A program made the position numbers and the translations under genes. Shown piece after piece: positions 16,342 to 26,421 of a stretch of DNA of 46,176 nt. Under the pieces are notes generated by a model. The model did not search any database, was not told the DNA's origin, and saw only the letters and a list, made by a program, of their open reading frames with translations. Position 1 is the stretch's first letter. The number at the start of each line of letters is the position of its first letter. The DNA is from Oscillospiraceae bacterium (GTDB lineage: Bacteria > Bacillota > Clostridia > Oscillospirales > Ruminococcaceae), in contig JAFLUG010000007.1 in assembly GCA_022508885.1 (NCBI GenBank), positions 1-46,176 on the forward strand, read 5' to 3'.

Positions 16342-17300
16342 TATTTTTCACCCCCGTTTTCGCCGTAAAAATCACCCGTAGTAAGCTTAAGGAAGATCTC
16401 CTCGAGCGTAAGCTCCGAGCTTCTCATAAGCAATATCGGATAATTTCTTTCCGCCATTCGCTTGAAGATCTCTCTGCGGATATCACAGTCTTCTTTGGGG
16501 AGAATTTCGTATTCTGTTACGTTTTTTTCTACCGCTTTTCCCTCGTAGAGCTCCTGTACGCCCGTAATAGACGACAAAAGCGATTTTACTTCCTTTGCGG
16601 GACCCTCTATCTGCACGCACAGCTTTCTGTCCGCGCTGAGAGAATGCGACAGGTTTTCAGCGGTGTCGTTTGCGATAAGCCTGCCCTTGTCGATTACAGT
16701 TATCCTGTCGCACACCGCCTGAACCTCGGGCAGGATATGCGAGGACAAAATAACCGTGTGGTTTTTACCAAGCTTTTTTATAAGCGAGCGTATCTCGATT
16801 ATCTGCTTCGGGTCAAGACCGACCGTCGGCTCGTCAAGAATAAGCACCTTGGGATTTCCCACAAGCGACTGAGCCAAGCCGACTCTCTGGCGATAGCCCT
16901 TTGAGAGATTGCGGATAACGCGCTTTCTTACGTCGTCAATTCTGGAAAGTTCGCATATTTCTCCCAGATGAGAACGCTTGGGAAGCTTGCATTTCTTAAG
17001 GTCATACACAAAATTCAGATACTCATCCACCGTCATATCGGGATACAGCGGAGGAATTTCGGGCAGATAGCCGATATTTTTCTTCGCCTCGGAGGGCGAC
17101 TCGAGAATGTCAACTCCGTTTATCAGGACCTGTCCGCTTGTAGCGGAAAGATATCCCGTAAGTATGTTCATCGTCGTGGATTTTCCCGCGCCGTTAGGCC
17201 CGAGAAATCCGAGTATCTCACCGTTATTCGCGGTAAAGCTTATATTCTGAACAGCCCTTTTGGAGCCGTAGTTCTTGCATAGATTATTGACTTCGATCAT
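16341..17300 (-). CDS. ABC exporter ATP-binding protein (GldA-like)
   Basis: ATPase of the Gld-like exporter, 319 residues. Walker A GPNGAGKST lies near 34-42, the Q-loop region LPEIPPLYPDMT near 84-95, the signature NLSKGYRQRVGLAQSL near 135-150 (LSKGYRQR replaces LSGGQ, common in this family), Walker B VLILDEPTVGLDP near 157-169 and the H-loop SSHILPEV near 190. A C-terminal domain of about 90 residues follows, as in GldA/CcmA/NatA proteins. AAGGGG precedes the ATG at 17300. It is the first gene of the operon, but no clear promoter was seen in the 76-nt gap before it. Confidence 0.92.
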   Translation of the reverse strand: MIEVNNLCKNYGSKRAVQNISFTANNGEILGFLGPNGAGKSTTMNILTGYLSATSGQVLINGVDILESPSEAKKNIGYLPEIPPLYPDMTVDEYLNFVYDLKKCKLPKRSHLGEICELSRIDDVRKRVIRNLSKGYRQRVGLAQSLVGNPKVLILDEPTVGLDPKQIIEIRSLIKKLGKNHTVILSSHILPEVQAVCDRITVIDKGRLIANDTAENLSHSLSADRKLCVQIEGPAKEVKSLLSSITGVQELYEGKAVEKNVTEYEILPKEDCDIRREIFKRMAERNYPILLMRSSELTLEEIFLKLTTGDFYGENGGEK

Positions 17301-17376
17301 ATTTCGACCCCTTGGACATACCGTTTTATTTAATTGTAATTGAAAACGGTGAAAAATATGTGAACCATAGTTGAAA

Positions 17377-18264
17377 TTATAGAGTATTCTTTATATCCAA
17401 CGCAATTTGTTCTTTTAGCTCCGATAAATCGGCAAATTTCTTCTCGCCGCGCAAAAAGCCGGACAGCGAGACCGCTATCTGTTGTCCGTACAGGTCTCCG
17501 GCATAAGCCAGAATATGCGTTTCCATTACTACTCCGCTTGTTTTTCCGACAGTAGGACGAATGCCGATGTTTGTTATCGCGCGCATATTTTTTCCGTCAA
17601 CCTGCGCAAAGCTTTTGTACACTCCAAAGCGCGGAACAACGTTTGTAGAAGGTATTATCTGGTTTATTGTCGGAAACGACAGCGTTCGTCCGATCCGGTT
17701 TCCGTAAACAACGGGGAGCTTAAAACTGAGCTCGTATCCTAAAAGGCGGTTTGCCTCCTCGATCTTTCCCTCGCGTATAAACTCGCGTATACGCGTGGAG
17801 CTTACAGCCTCGCCGTCAACGCAGACGTCATCTGCGATATGCGCCGTAAAGCCGTATTTTTCCGCCAGCTCCGAAAGACGCGTTGGGTTTCCCTCTCCGC
17901 CCTTTCCAAATCGGAAATTCTCTCCGCAACAGGCAAAGCCGATATTCAGCCTCTTTACAAGAATTTCGCTTACAAACTGCTCGTAACCAAGCCCGCACAC
18001 ATCCGCGTAATCGGGAGCGTAAAGGTATTCCACGCCCATTTTTTCAAGTATCTCACGCTTGTTTTCAAATGAGATAATGTCCTCCTGCTTGGTAAATTTC
18101 GGAAGAGTTGTATCACAGTTAAACGTGAAAACAGCGGGCTTAAGGTCTTTTTGCGAAAGCACCTTTCCTATTACATAGACGTGCCCCAAATGCAGTCCGT
18201 CGAAATATCCCAGCGCAACTGCGGTTTTCTCCGCAGGCCTTGCGCCGTTTGTTATATCAATCAA
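17377..18264 (-). CDS. ribF: Bifunctional riboflavin kinase/FAD synthetase
   Basis: Makes FMN and FAD from riboflavin. The 295-residue protein has the adenylyltransferase domain first, with ALGYFDGLHLGHV near 17-29 and SSTRIREFI near 155, then the riboflavin kinase domain with GRTLSFPTINQI near 197-208 and GVYKSFAQVDG. It is the last gene of the rimP-infB operon, 13 nt after truB. No terminator hairpin is obvious after its stop. Confidence 0.95.
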   Translation of the reverse strand: MIDITNGARPAEKTAVALGYFDGLHLGHVYVIGKVLSQKDLKPAVFTFNCDTTLPKFTKQEDIISFENKREILEKMGVEYLYAPDYADVCGLGYEQFVSEILVKRLNIGFACCGENFRFGKGGEGNPTRLSELAEKYGFTAHIADDVCVDGEAVSSTRIREFIREGKIEEANRLLGYELSFKLPVVYGNRIGRTLSFPTINQIIPSTNVVPRFGVYKSFAQVDGKNMRAITNIGIRPTVGKTSGVVMETHILAYAGDLYGQQIAVSLSGFLRGEKKFADLSELKEQIALDIKNTL

Positions 18265-18277
18265 AATTATTCACCTG

Positions 18278-19168
18278 TCAGTCATTTATAAACCGCTTTA
18301 CGGATACAAGCTCATCGTGTTCGTTTATCTTTCCGACACCGAGCAGTCCGTCTTCTCCGCAGATCCTCATAAGCTCCCCTATAGGAAATTCGGCTTTTTC
18401 CGTACCGCGCAGTCTTTTGGCGTCAAGCCTTACACCGTTAAGATAAAGCCGCTGCTGCTTTTCGTCGAGAACGATCGACTGATATCCCGAGAAAACGTTA
18501 TCCACATCCCACAGAATAAGCTCCTCAACTGGCTTGGTTTTTATATCCTCAACCGTCACGCACTGCGAAAGCGAAAAACCGCAGCTTTTGGTTCTCACAA
18601 GGCTTGTCATTACCGCGCTTGTTCCGAGAGCTTTTCCGATATCGTCAATAAGCGAACGAATGTACGTTCCGGCCGAGCAGTCGATCTCGATAACTCCGTC
18701 CCTGCCGTCAAATTCGATAAGCTCAAGCCGGATTATCGTTATCCTCCGTGCCTTTCGCTCTACCTCTATTCCCCTTCGGGCTAAGTCACAGAGCTTTTGC
18801 CCGTTTACCTTAAGAGCCGAATACATAGGAGGTATCTGCTCGATCTCTCCGCGGAACTTTGCCAAAGCCTCCTCGAGTGCGTCTTTTTCAACGCTTACGG
18901 GTCGTTCTTCGGACAGCACGCCCCAGATATCGAGAGTATCCGAGCGGAGCCCTAAACGAAATCCCGCGCGATAGCTTTTGGACTTGTCGGATACAAGGTC
19001 TGCGGCTTTTGTCGCGTTTCCGATAAACACAGGCAGAACGCCCGTCGCCATGGGGTCGAGAGTGCCGCCGTGTCCGACCTTTTTCGTTCCAAATTTTTTC
19101 CTGACTATCGCCGTAACATCAAACGAGGTAAACTCCTGTGGCTTATTTACCGCTAAAATTCCGTTCAT
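18278..19168 (-). CDS. truB: tRNA pseudouridine(55) synthase
   Basis: Makes pseudouridine at position 55 of the tRNA T-loop. At 296 residues it has the N-terminal GILAVNKPQEFTSFD block and the catalytic Asp38 in GHGGTLDPMATGVL, followed by KSYRAGFRLG and a second core motif CSAGTYIRSLIDDIG near 175. A small C-terminal domain follows. The start overlaps the stop of the DHH gene by 4 nt (ATGA type), so they are coupled. Confidence 0.96.
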   Translation of the reverse strand: MNGILAVNKPQEFTSFDVTAIVRKKFGTKKVGHGGTLDPMATGVLPVFIGNATKAADLVSDKSKSYRAGFRLGLRSDTLDIWGVLSEERPVSVEKDALEEALAKFRGEIEQIPPMYSALKVNGQKLCDLARRGIEVERKARRITIIRLELIEFDGRDGVIEIDCSAGTYIRSLIDDIGKALGTSAVMTSLVRTKSCGFSLSQCVTVEDIKTKPVEELILWDVDNVFSGYQSIVLDEKQQRLYLNGVRLDAKRLRGTEKAEFPIGELMRICGEDGLLGVGKINEHDELVSVKRFIND

Positions 19169-20130
19169 ATTATCCCCGCTTTTCGCAGAGCCTCTTCGCT
19201 TGCTTCTACGACCTTTGCCGCCGCGTAATCGATCGTGGTTCCGTAAAAGGAACAGCCCGAGGCTCTTTCATGCCCGCCGCCGCCAAACTGCTGGGCAATT
19301 TCGGCGCAATCGATTTTTTCGGACGAACGGATAGAAACCTTAAATTCATCCTTCTTTTTTTCCTTTACGCAAATGCCTATATCCACACCCTGAATTTTGC
19401 GCGGCATACTCGCAAGCAAGCCTATGTCGTCGCTGTCAATCCCATCAATGTTGCTTATCATTGAAAACGGAGCGAATATAACGGCTATATGACCGTTTGC
19501 GTAATAACGGATAGTTTTCATCGCCTGCTGCTCGAGCTCGAGCCTGCCGGGTGTTTTCAGGTCGAACATAACATAGTTTATGTTTACAAAATCCGCGCCG
19601 TACTCTATCATTTCCGCCGCTATTCTGTGCGTTTTAGGAGTTGTGTTGCTGAATTTAAAGCAGCCCGTGTCTGTCGCCGTACCGGTGTATATCGAGTTTG
19701 CAAGCGCCGCGTCAAAGCTTATGCCAAGCTCCTTTATTACCTCGCAGATTATTTCACATGCTGCGGCGCTGCCTGGATCAAGCAGAGTTTTTTCCGCATA
19801 GTCTACATTTGAAACATGGTGGTCTATGCAAAGCTTTGCCTTATCGCCAATCTCCTTCATATCCCCAAGCAGCTTGCTGTCCGCCACATCGACGCACACG
19901 ACCGTCTCAGGCTCGAAATCCTGATTTTCGCAGGCGTCAAAAAGATAATCGAACTTATGCGGTATCTCATCGGGACAAACCGCTCTCGCGTTTTTCCCAA
20001 GCCGCTGAAGCGCTCCGCAAAGCGCCGTTCCGCAGCCGAGCGTATCTCCGTCGGGACTTGCGTGCATAAGGATCAGATAATTGTTGTTTTCACGGAGAAA
20101 CTCCGCCGCTTCTTTTATATCAATCCTCAT
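19165..20130 (-). CDS. nrnA: DHH-family phosphoesterase (NrnA-like)
   Basis: Predicted oligoribonuclease/pAp phosphatase of the DHH/DHHA1 family, 321 residues. The start at 20130 (MRIDIKEAAEFLREN) has AAGGGTGAAG upstream and overlaps the end of rbfA by 11 nt; an upstream in-frame start at 20217 lies inside rbfA and was rejected. Metal-binding motifs are MHASPDGDTLGCG near 23-35, VCVDVADS near 80, the DHHVSN motif near 105-110 and, in the DHHA1 domain, FGGGGHERASG near 288-298. NrnA next to rbfA and truB is the usual arrangement in Firmicutes. Confidence 0.93.
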   Translation of the reverse strand: MRIDIKEAAEFLRENNNYLILMHASPDGDTLGCGTALCGALQRLGKNARAVCPDEIPHKFDYLFDACENQDFEPETVVCVDVADSKLLGDMKEIGDKAKLCIDHHVSNVDYAEKTLLDPGSAAACEIICEVIKELGISFDAALANSIYTGTATDTGCFKFSNTTPKTHRIAAEMIEYGADFVNINYVMFDLKTPGRLELEQQAMKTIRYYANGHIAVIFAPFSMISNIDGIDSDDIGLLASMPRKIQGVDIGICVKEKKKDEFKVSIRSSEKIDCAEIAQQFGGGGHERASGCSFYGTTIDYAAAKVVEASEEALRKAGII

Positions 20131-20488
20131 CTGCTTCACCCTTGTCCTTTGAAAATCCCGAGATGATCTTATCGATATGCTCCGCATAATCCAATGAGTT
20201 GTCCGAAAGGAAAACAAGCTCCGGCATTTTACGCATACGAACCCTTGCGGCTATTGCTTTCTTGAAATAGCCGCCCGCCGCTTTCATTCCCTCTACGGCT
20301 TTTGCGGTGCGCTCTTCGCCGCCCATACACGATACCCATACCTTACAGTATGACAGATCGTTTGACAGCTCGGTGCGCGTAACCGTAACAAAGCTCTCGG
20401 AAACGCGCGGGTCCTTTACTCCCGCTACCGCCGCCGACAGTTCTCTTAAAATATCCTCATTCAGCCGTTTGATATTAAAATTAGGCAT
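20120..20488 (-). CDS. rbfA: 30S ribosome-binding factor A
   Basis: Helps late maturation of the 30S subunit. The 122-residue protein has family length and motifs: RLNEDILRELSAAVAGVKDPRVSESFVTVT in sections over residues 8-38, DLSYCKVWVS near 45-55 and the RMRKMPELVFLSDNSLDYAEHID C-terminal block. It follows infB by 68 nt. An inverted GCGCGAAGCGCGTA-like palindrome lies in that gap. Confidence 0.95.
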   Translation of the reverse strand: MPNFNIKRLNEDILRELSAAVAGVKDPRVSESFVTVTRTELSNDLSYCKVWVSCMGGEERTAKAVEGMKAAGGYFKKAIAARVRMRKMPELVFLSDNSLDYAEHIDKIISGFSKDKGEADED

Positions 20489-20556
20489 AATTCATTCCTT
20501 TACTAACATCGGAAGAATACACCGTCATACGCGCTTCGCGCGTAACGGAACAGGTT

Positions 20557-23235
20557 TTATTCCCTATATTCCTCCATAACATACGCTTCGAAAATGTCGC
20601 CCTCTTTAATGTCCGTAAACTTTTCGAGACTTATTCCGCACTCAAAACCCGAGGAGACCTCTTTTACCGCGTCCTTGAAACGCTGAAGCCCCGCGATCTT
20701 GTCGTCGCCGACGATAATTCCGTCGCGTACGATTCGTATCTGCGAGCTGCGCGAGATCTTTCCGTCGAGGACATACGAGCCCGCGACAATGCCCACGCTG
20801 CTGATCTTGTAGACCTGACGGACCTCGGCCTTTCCGAGAGAAACCTCGCGGAACTTCGGAGCGAGCATTCCCTTCATAGCGGTGGTGATATCCTCGATAG
20901 CGTCATAAATTACTCTGTACAGACGTATCTCAACGCCGTTTTCCTTTGCTACTTCTTCAGCCGCGGCGTTGGGTCTTACGTTAAAGCCTACGATAATGGC
21001 GTTGCTTGCGTCGGCAAGCTTTACATCGCTTTCGTTTACCGCGCCTACTCCGCCGTGAATTACACGAACGTTTACCTCGTCGCTCGAGATCTTTTCAAGC
21101 GACTGCTTTACCGCTTCGACAGAACCCTGTACGTCCGCCTTTACGATAATGGGCAGTTCCTTTATATCGCCCTGCTCTATCGAGCTGAACAGGTTGTCGA
21201 GGGTTACCTTTTTATATGCCGAGAACTGCTCTTCCTTTGCCTCGGTCTTGCGCTTTTCAACAAGCTCTCTCGCAAGCTTTTCGTCCTCGACTGCCGCAAA
21301 GGTGTCTCCAGCGGACGGGACCTCGGATAGTCCCATTATTTCCACGGGAATAGACGGTCCCGCCTCGCTTACGCTTCTTCCGGTATCGTCACGCATTACG
21401 CGCACTCTTCCGACAGACATACCCGCAATGATGATGTCGCCTGTATGAAGCGTTCCGTTTTGTACGAGGAGCGTAGCGATAGGTCCTCTCGACTTGTCAA
21501 GACGCGCTTCGATGACCGCGCCCTTCGCAAGTCTGTCGGGGTTTGCCTTAAGTTCCATAACATCTGCTGTAAGTCCCACCATTTCGAGCAGGTTATCCAT
21601 TCCCTCGCCTGTTTTCGCGGATACGGGAACACAGATGATGTTTCCGCCCCAATCCTCGCACACAAGGTCGTATTTCGTAAGCTCTTCCTTTATCCTGTCG
21701 GGATTTGCGCCCTCTTTGTCCATTTTGTTTATCGCAACGATTATCTGAACTCCCGCCGCTTTCGCGTGGTTTATCGCCTCAACTGTCTGCGGCATGATAC
21801 CGTCGTCCGCCGCGACTACAAGGATAGCGATATCCGTAATCATCGCTCCGCGCGCACGCATAGCCGTAAACGCCTCGTGTCCGGGAGTATCAAGGAAGGT
21901 TATGTCGCGGTCTTTCAGATGAACGCGGTACGCGCCGATGTGCTGGGTGATCCCGCCCGCCTCGGTCGAAGTAACGTGAGCGTTTCTGATATAGTCGAGT
22001 ATCGAGGTCTTTCCGTGGTCTACATGACCCATGACCACAACCACCGGCGAACGGGGCTTAAGATCCTCGTCCTTGTCCTCAATATCCTCAAACAGACGTT
22101 CTTCGATAGTTACGACAATTTCCTTTTCTACCTTAGCGCCCAACTCTTCGGCGATAAGCGACGCGGTATCGAAGTCGATGGTTTCGTTGATATTCGCCAT
22201 TACGCCGAGACCGAACAGTCTCTTTATTACCTCAGACGCCGTAACTTTAAGCCTTGCAGCAAGCTCTCCGACAACGATCTCATCGGGGATCTGTACCTTA
22301 AGCTGCTGTTTTCTTGCGCGCTCAAGCTCGAGCCTTTTGAGCTTCTGGGCTTCGGTCTCGCGCTTTCCAGAATACTGCTGTTTGCCGCGCTGCTGGGATT
22401 TCTGCGTAAATTTCTGCTTGCTGCGGAAATTATCGCTGTTCATTCTGTCGCCCCTGCCGCCTGCCATAGTCTCATAACGCTCGTTATACTTGTCGAGCTC
22501 GACATAGCTTCCGCGGGTATCGACCTTTTTTGTCACCTGCTCGCCGTGCTTTACAGCCTCGCCCTTCTGTTTCTGCTTTTGCTGAACGGGCGGGGTATTT
22601 ACCTTTATCTTGCTGCTGTCAATAGCGGGCTTTGCTACAGGCTGCTTGGCAGTAACAGGCTTATTGACGGGCTTTTGATTGGAAGTCTGCTTCTGCCTGT
22701 TTTCAACCGGCTTTGACGGTGCGTTCTGCTTAAAGCCGTTTTGTTTATTGTCGCGGTTTACCGCAATGTTCTTATCCTGACGGACATTCTGATTGTTCTC
22801 ACTCTCAGCGGCGCGGTTATCGCGGGCTTTGGGTTCCGGCTTTCTTTCCGGTTCTTTTACAACTTCCGCCGTCTTAGGCGTTTCCTCAGCCTTAGGCGCG
22901 GGCTGTTCAACAACGGGCTTTTCCTCCGGCTGCTCATTTTCCGCTTCAACTTTTTTAGAGGTCTTTTTCTTGGTCTCCTTTTTCTCGGCAGTCTCGGGCT
23001 TGGGAGTTTTTATGCTCTTTGTCTGAGCGAACGCCGCAGCAAGGTCCCTTACCTCGTTGTCCCTCGTAAATTTTTCAAGAAGATAACCAACCTCATCCGC
23101 GCCTATGGCAGACGCGGCTTTTCTCGGGGTTTTTACGGGAAAAACCTCGTCCAAAATCCTCAGAAGCTCAGATTTGTCAATGCCCAAATCATTTGCAACC
23201 GTCTGAACTTTGTATTTTATCTGTTTACTTGGCAA
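20557..23235 (-). CDS. infB: Translation initiation factor IF-2
   Basis: GTPase that places initiator tRNA on the ribosome. The 892-residue protein starts with an IF2-N domain ([22 protein letters not shown]), followed by a long Lys/Pro/Gln-rich linker (about 75-300), a second IF2-N domain near 315-365, then the G domain with GHVDHGKT at 403-410, DTPGHE near 450, NKMDKE near 510 and SAKTG near 540, and domains II-IV. The start is TTG at 23235, preceded by GGAGGAAA. The low-complexity linker differs in length widely among species. Confidence 0.97.
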   Translation of the reverse strand: MPSKQIKYKVQTVANDLGIDKSELLRILDEVFPVKTPRKAASAIGADEVGYLLEKFTRDNEVRDLAAAFAQTKSIKTPKPETAEKKETKKKTSKKVEAENEQPEEKPVVEQPAPKAEETPKTAEVVKEPERKPEPKARDNRAAESENNQNVRQDKNIAVNRDNKQNGFKQNAPSKPVENRQKQTSNQKPVNKPVTAKQPVAKPAIDSSKIKVNTPPVQQKQKQKGEAVKHGEQVTKKVDTRGSYVELDKYNERYETMAGGRGDRMNSDNFRSKQKFTQKSQQRGKQQYSGKRETEAQKLKRLELERARKQQLKVQIPDEIVVGELAARLKVTASEVIKRLFGLGVMANINETIDFDTASLIAEELGAKVEKEIVVTIEERLFEDIEDKDEDLKPRSPVVVVMGHVDHGKTSILDYIRNAHVTSTEAGGITQHIGAYRVHLKDRDITFLDTPGHEAFTAMRARGAMITDIAILVVAADDGIMPQTVEAINHAKAAGVQIIVAINKMDKEGANPDRIKEELTKYDLVCEDWGGNIICVPVSAKTGEGMDNLLEMVGLTADVMELKANPDRLAKGAVIEARLDKSRGPIATLLVQNGTLHTGDIIIAGMSVGRVRVMRDDTGRSVSEAGPSIPVEIMGLSEVPSAGDTFAAVEDEKLARELVEKRKTEAKEEQFSAYKKVTLDNLFSSIEQGDIKELPIIVKADVQGSVEAVKQSLEKISSDEVNVRVIHGGVGAVNESDVKLADASNAIIVGFNVRPNAAAEEVAKENGVEIRLYRVIYDAIEDITTAMKGMLAPKFREVSLGKAEVRQVYKISSVGIVAGSYVLDGKISRSSQIRIVRDGIIVGDDKIAGLQRFKDAVKEVSSGFECGISLEKFTDIKEGDIFEAYVMEEYRE

Positions 23236-23271
23236 TGTATATTTCCTCCAAACATTTCCGAAATTTATTTT

Positions 23272-23574
23272 TTACTCTTCGCTTATGTGTTTCGCTGTCG
23301 CGCCGAAAAGTCCCTCGTCGTTTATGAGAAACACTCCCGCGCGCTTTCCCAAGGCCTTGTGTGCCTCGTCCATGGTAAAATCCGCTTTTAAAACCTTGCG
23401 CCCGAATTTATCCGCCGAAAACCTTATTTCCTTTTCGGTCTTTTCCGAAACATCGGCGGCTAAAACTACGGCGCAAAACCCTTTTTTCGAAAGCTCTTTA
23501 CAAACCGCGTCAAACCCTAACACGAGCTTTCCGGCGCGTCTGCAAAGGCATAAAGAAGTAAGTGTTTTATTCAT
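23272..23574 (-). CDS. ylxQ: L7Ae/L30e-family ribosomal protein (YlxQ-like)
   Basis: A 100-residue RNA-binding protein of the L7Ae/L30e/Gadd45 family, found between ylxR and infB in most Firmicutes. Motifs are LCLCRRAGKLVLGFDAV at 8-24 and AVVLAADVSEKTEKEI at 35-50. YlxQ is thought to bind kink-turn RNA; the exact role is not known. It overlaps the rnpM gene by 8 nt. Confidence 0.88.
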   Translation of the reverse strand: MNKTLTSLCLCRRAGKLVLGFDAVCKELSKKGFCAVVLAADVSEKTEKEIRFSADKFGRKVLKADFTMDEAHKALGKRAGVFLINDEGLFGATAKHISEE

Positions 23575-23836
23575 CTGCCGAAAGCTCCTTAAAGATATCG
23601 TCGTATATCTCCTCGGGAATCGGGCTTTTAAACGAACGCTCGAGCTTTTTTCCTTTTCTTGCGTCTGTATAACAGTTTATATCCCTGCAAAGATAAGCTC
23701 CTCTGCCGTTCATTTTTCCCGTTTCATCAAGCGCAAACGTGCCGCTTGGCGTGCGCACTATCCTTATCGCGCCCTTTTTGCCTATCATCTCTCTGCATGC
23801 AACGCACTTGCGCATAGGAACCTTTCTTTCAGCCAT
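23567..23836 (-). CDS. rnpM: YlxR/RnpM family protein
   Basis: An 89-residue protein of the YlxR family, described as a modulator of RNase P (RnpM) in Bacillus. Motifs are KVPMRKCVACREM at 5-17 and GRGAYLCRDINCY near 43-55, typical of this nucleic-acid-binding fold. I chose the start at 23836 (MAERKVPMRK), 4 nt after the nusA stop; the longer frame from 23893 would lie inside nusA. Confidence 0.93.
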   Translation of the reverse strand: MAERKVPMRKCVACREMIGKKGAIRIVRTPSGTFALDETGKMNGRGAYLCRDINCYTDARKGKKLERSFKSPIPEEIYDDIFKELSADE

Positions 23837-23840
23837 CAGC

Positions 23841-25037
23841 TCACGCCGTTCCTTCAGTCTCGGCAGAGGTCTCAGCCTCGGGCGCAGGCTCAACTACCTC
23901 AAGAGGCACCGTTTCATAATCCTCGGGTCTTACCGCGCTCTCCGCCTTGATATCTACCTTAAAGCCCGTAAGCTTTGCCGCCAGCCACGCGTTTTGTCCC
24001 TTGTTTCCTATTGCAAGCGAAAGCTGGTTATCGGGAACTATAACCTTACACGACTTTTTGTCGGGATTTGGGTTTGTTATGATAACGTTTATGACGTCCG
24101 CGGGCTTGAGCGCCTGCTTGATGAATTCCTCGGGATCCTCGCAGTACAAAACAACGTCGACCTTTTCTCCCTTTACTTCCTTTGTGACCGCGTTTATCCT
24201 GCTCTTCTGCGGACCTATGCATGCACCGAGAGCATCAACGTTGGGGTCGTTGCTTTTTACGGCGATCTTGCTTCTGCTTCCCGGAACGCGGCTTACAGCC
24301 TTTATTTCAACCGTTCCGTCGTAGATCTCGGGACACTCAAGCTCGAAAAGGCGCTTTATCAGCCACTTGTCGGTTCGTGAAACCTTAAGGTACTGATTTT
24401 TCTCACCCTCTTTATATTCCTTGGAAACTCCCGAAATATAGACCTTTATTACCTGACCGACCTCAAGCGTTTCTCCCGGTATCTGCTCGTTTCTCAGAAG
24501 GATAACTTCGTTTTTATTTATCTCGAGGGTGGCATGAAGGGTTTTAGGCTCGATTTTTGTTACCAACGCCGAAACAGCCTCGTTTTCGTACTGTCCCCAT
24601 ATCTCGCTGAGATGCTGACGCTCGGCGTTTGAAAAGCCCTGCTTTATAAGATCCTTCGCGTTTTTCGCGGCAATTCTCTTAAACAGCTTTGTGTCGATAG
24701 GGCATTTAACTCTTGAGCCGACCTCAGCCTTCGGGTCGATTTTTATCGCTTCCTCAAGAACGATCTCCTTTTCCGGCTCATAAAGTGTATCGACAACTTC
24801 GATGACTTCCTTCATTATACTTACATCAAAAATCTTCTTTTCGACGTCGATATTTACAATGACAAAATCTTCCTCGTCGTCGTCAAAATGCAGATTTGAC
24901 TTCAGGCTTTTCTCAATAGCATACTTTATCTTTTCCGCCAGGATCTCGCCTGATATCCCCTTTTCCTGCGCCAAAAGCGCAAGGTTCTCGTAAATATCGC
25001 CGTAATCTTCGCCCTTGACTGTTTTTCGTTTAGCCAT
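23841..25037 (-). CDS. nusA: Transcription termination/antitermination factor NusA
   Basis: RNA polymerase-binding factor controlling pausing, termination and antitermination. At 398 residues it has the N-terminal polymerase-binding domain (ALAQEKGISGEILAEKIKYAIEKSLK), the S1 domain near 135-200 and two KH domains (VPGSRSKIAVKS near 250, IGPQKSRINAVTKEVKGEK near 275 and AIGNKGQNAWLAAKLTGFKVDI near 345). A short Glu/Ala-rich tail replaces any acidic repeat domain. It lies 6 nt after rimP. Confidence 0.97.
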   Translation of the reverse strand: MAKRKTVKGEDYGDIYENLALLAQEKGISGEILAEKIKYAIEKSLKSNLHFDDDEEDFVIVNIDVEKKIFDVSIMKEVIEVVDTLYEPEKEIVLEEAIKIDPKAEVGSRVKCPIDTKLFKRIAAKNAKDLIKQGFSNAERQHLSEIWGQYENEAVSALVTKIEPKTLHATLEINKNEVILLRNEQIPGETLEVGQVIKVYISGVSKEYKEGEKNQYLKVSRTDKWLIKRLFELECPEIYDGTVEIKAVSRVPGSRSKIAVKSNDPNVDALGACIGPQKSRINAVTKEVKGEKVDVVLYCEDPEEFIKQALKPADVINVIITNPNPDKKSCKVIVPDNQLSLAIGNKGQNAWLAAKLTGFKVDIKAESAVRPEDYETVPLEVVEPAPEAETSAETEGTA

Positions 25038-25043
25038 TTTCCG

Positions 25044-25550
25044 TTATACCTCCGTTATTATTTCGTCAAAATCATCAAAATCGTCATAATTCATCGAGGA
25101 AATTTCCGAAAGCAAAAGCTCAGCCTCCCCGAAATCCCCCGAAACAACGGCCTTTTCGCCGTCAAAGCTCTTTAACACACACCTTACGTTCTTTTCCGAA
25201 AGTCCCTCGCACAGTTTATAAGTTTTAAGCCGTATTCTCTTTCCGACCGACGCATGAAGCTGGTCTACGCGCCTTATCGGACGTTCGAGCCCCGCGGAGC
25301 CTACCTCGAGATAGTCTATCTTGTCAATAAACGGCTGTTTGTCTATTTCAGCGTTTATCAGCCCGTCGATGCTCTCGCAGTCGTCGATCGATATTCCTTC
25401 GGGCTTATCAATAAGTATCCTGAGATACCATGCCGCGCCCTCTTTTACGAAAACCACATCCCAAAGAGAATAGCCGTGTTCTTCGACTATTGACCTCACC
25501 GCTTTTTCCGCCGCGGCTTCGACCTGATTAAATCCCTTGGCAAATCCCAA
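25044..25550 (-). CDS. rimP: Ribosome maturation factor RimP
   Basis: Needed for 30S subunit assembly. The 168-residue protein has the family core WDVVFVKEGAAWYLRILIDKPEGISIDDCE in sections, then YLEVGSAGLERPIR near 95-110 and a C-terminal SH3-like domain. An acidic Asp/Phe-rich tail (DDFDDFDEI) follows, which is unusual in length. It begins the nusA-infB operon behind the rplA terminator. AGGAGGTAG precedes its ATG; no strong promoter was identified. Confidence 0.92.
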   Translation of the reverse strand: MGFAKGFNQVEAAAEKAVRSIVEEHGYSLWDVVFVKEGAAWYLRILIDKPEGISIDDCESIDGLINAEIDKQPFIDKIDYLEVGSAGLERPIRRVDQLHASVGKRIRLKTYKLCEGLSEKNVRCVLKSFDGEKAVVSGDFGEAELLLSEISSMNYDDFDDFDEIITEV

Positions 25551-25621
25551 AAAACTACCTCCTGTGCTTTCATAATATATGTTAAAACAAGCAATAACTG
25601 TTCGATAAACTTTTGATTTCT

Positions 25622-25656
25622 ATAAAAAGCCGCCGCCCGGATTTCTCCGAGCGGTG
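25622..25656 (-). terminator. Terminator after rplA
   Basis: On the minus strand CCGCTCGG and CCGGGCGG pair (arms 25647-25654 and 25633-25640) with a 6-nt loop, then CGGCTTTTT. It separates rpmG-secE-nusG-rplK-rplA from the rimP operon. Confidence 0.8.
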
Positions 25657-25680
25657 AGAAATATGCGCAAAAATCCCCCG

Positions 25681-26376
25681 TCAAACACCGAAACGCAAGG
25701 TGTTTACCTTAACGCCGGGGCCCATGGTCGAAGAAACGGTGCAGCTCTTGATATACTGACCCTTCGTCGCAGCGGGCTTTGCCTTAGCAACTGCCTCCAT
25801 AAGCGCGGAAAAGTTCTCCTCAAGCTTTTCCTTGCCGAAAGAAGCCTTGCCTATCGGGCAGTGGATAATGTTGGACTTATCAAGACGGTACTCTATCTTA
25901 CCTGCCTTAGCCTCCTGTACAGCCTTGGCTACATCGGGGGTTACAGTACCCGCCTTGGGGTTAGGCATAAGACCCCTCGGACCGAGAACCTTACCGAGAC
26001 GTCCTACCACGCCCATCATATCGGGAGTAGCTATAACTACCTCAAAGTCCATCCAGCCGCCCTGGATCTTTGTTATAGTATCGTTGTCAGCAATGTAATC
26101 CGCGCCTGCGGCCTGTGCCTCAGCCTCTTTCTCGGGCTTGCAGAATACAAGTGTTCTGATAGTCTTACCTGTGCCGTTGGGAAGTACGACCGCGCCGCGA
26201 ACCTGCTGGTCGGCATGACGCGAGTCTACGCCCAGACGAACATGAATTTCAACAGTTTCGTCAAACTTAGCCTTTGCTGTCTGACAAACCAGATCAAGAG
26301 CCTCGACCGACTCGTAAACCTTTGCGGAATCTATGAGCTTCGCGCTCTCAACATACTTTTTTCCGTGTTTCATCAA
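25681..26376 (-). CDS. rplA: 50S ribosomal protein L1
   Basis: Protein of the L1 stalk of the large subunit; in other bacteria it also represses its own mRNA. The 231-residue sequence has normal length, with the N-terminal [12 protein letters not shown] block, [13 protein letters not shown] near 65 and [20 protein letters not shown] near 122-141. It follows rplK by 45 nt and ends the operon; rplJ and rplL, its usual next neighbours, are not here. Confidence 0.98.
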   Translation of the reverse strand: MMKHGKKYVESAKLIDSAKVYESVEALDLVCQTAKAKFDETVEIHVRLGVDSRHADQQVRGAVVLPNGTGKTIRTLVFCKPEKEAEAQAAGADYIADNDTITKIQGGWMDFEVVIATPDMMGVVGRLGKVLGPRGLMPNPKAGTVTPDVAKAVQEAKAGKIEYRLDKSNIIHCPIGKASFGKEKLEENFSALMEAVAKAKPAATKGQYIKSCTVSSTMGPGVKVNTLRFGV

Positions 26377-26421
26377 TAATCCTCCTTGTGGTATATCGGA
26401 ACAAATCCTCCCACTACTAAA

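Noticed and set aside
20131-20217. Longer start for the NrnA-like protein at 20217
   Set aside because: The extension lies in rbfA and does not resemble the family; 20130 has a good ribosome site.
21445-22716. 423-residue plus-strand open frame opposite infB
   Set aside because: It is antisense to the clear IF-2 gene, has no ribosome site or family pattern, and arises from codon bias (few stops) on the opposite strand.
23837-23893. Longer start of the rnpM gene at 23893
   Set aside because: The extension overlaps nusA and is out of family; 23836 begins the conserved part.
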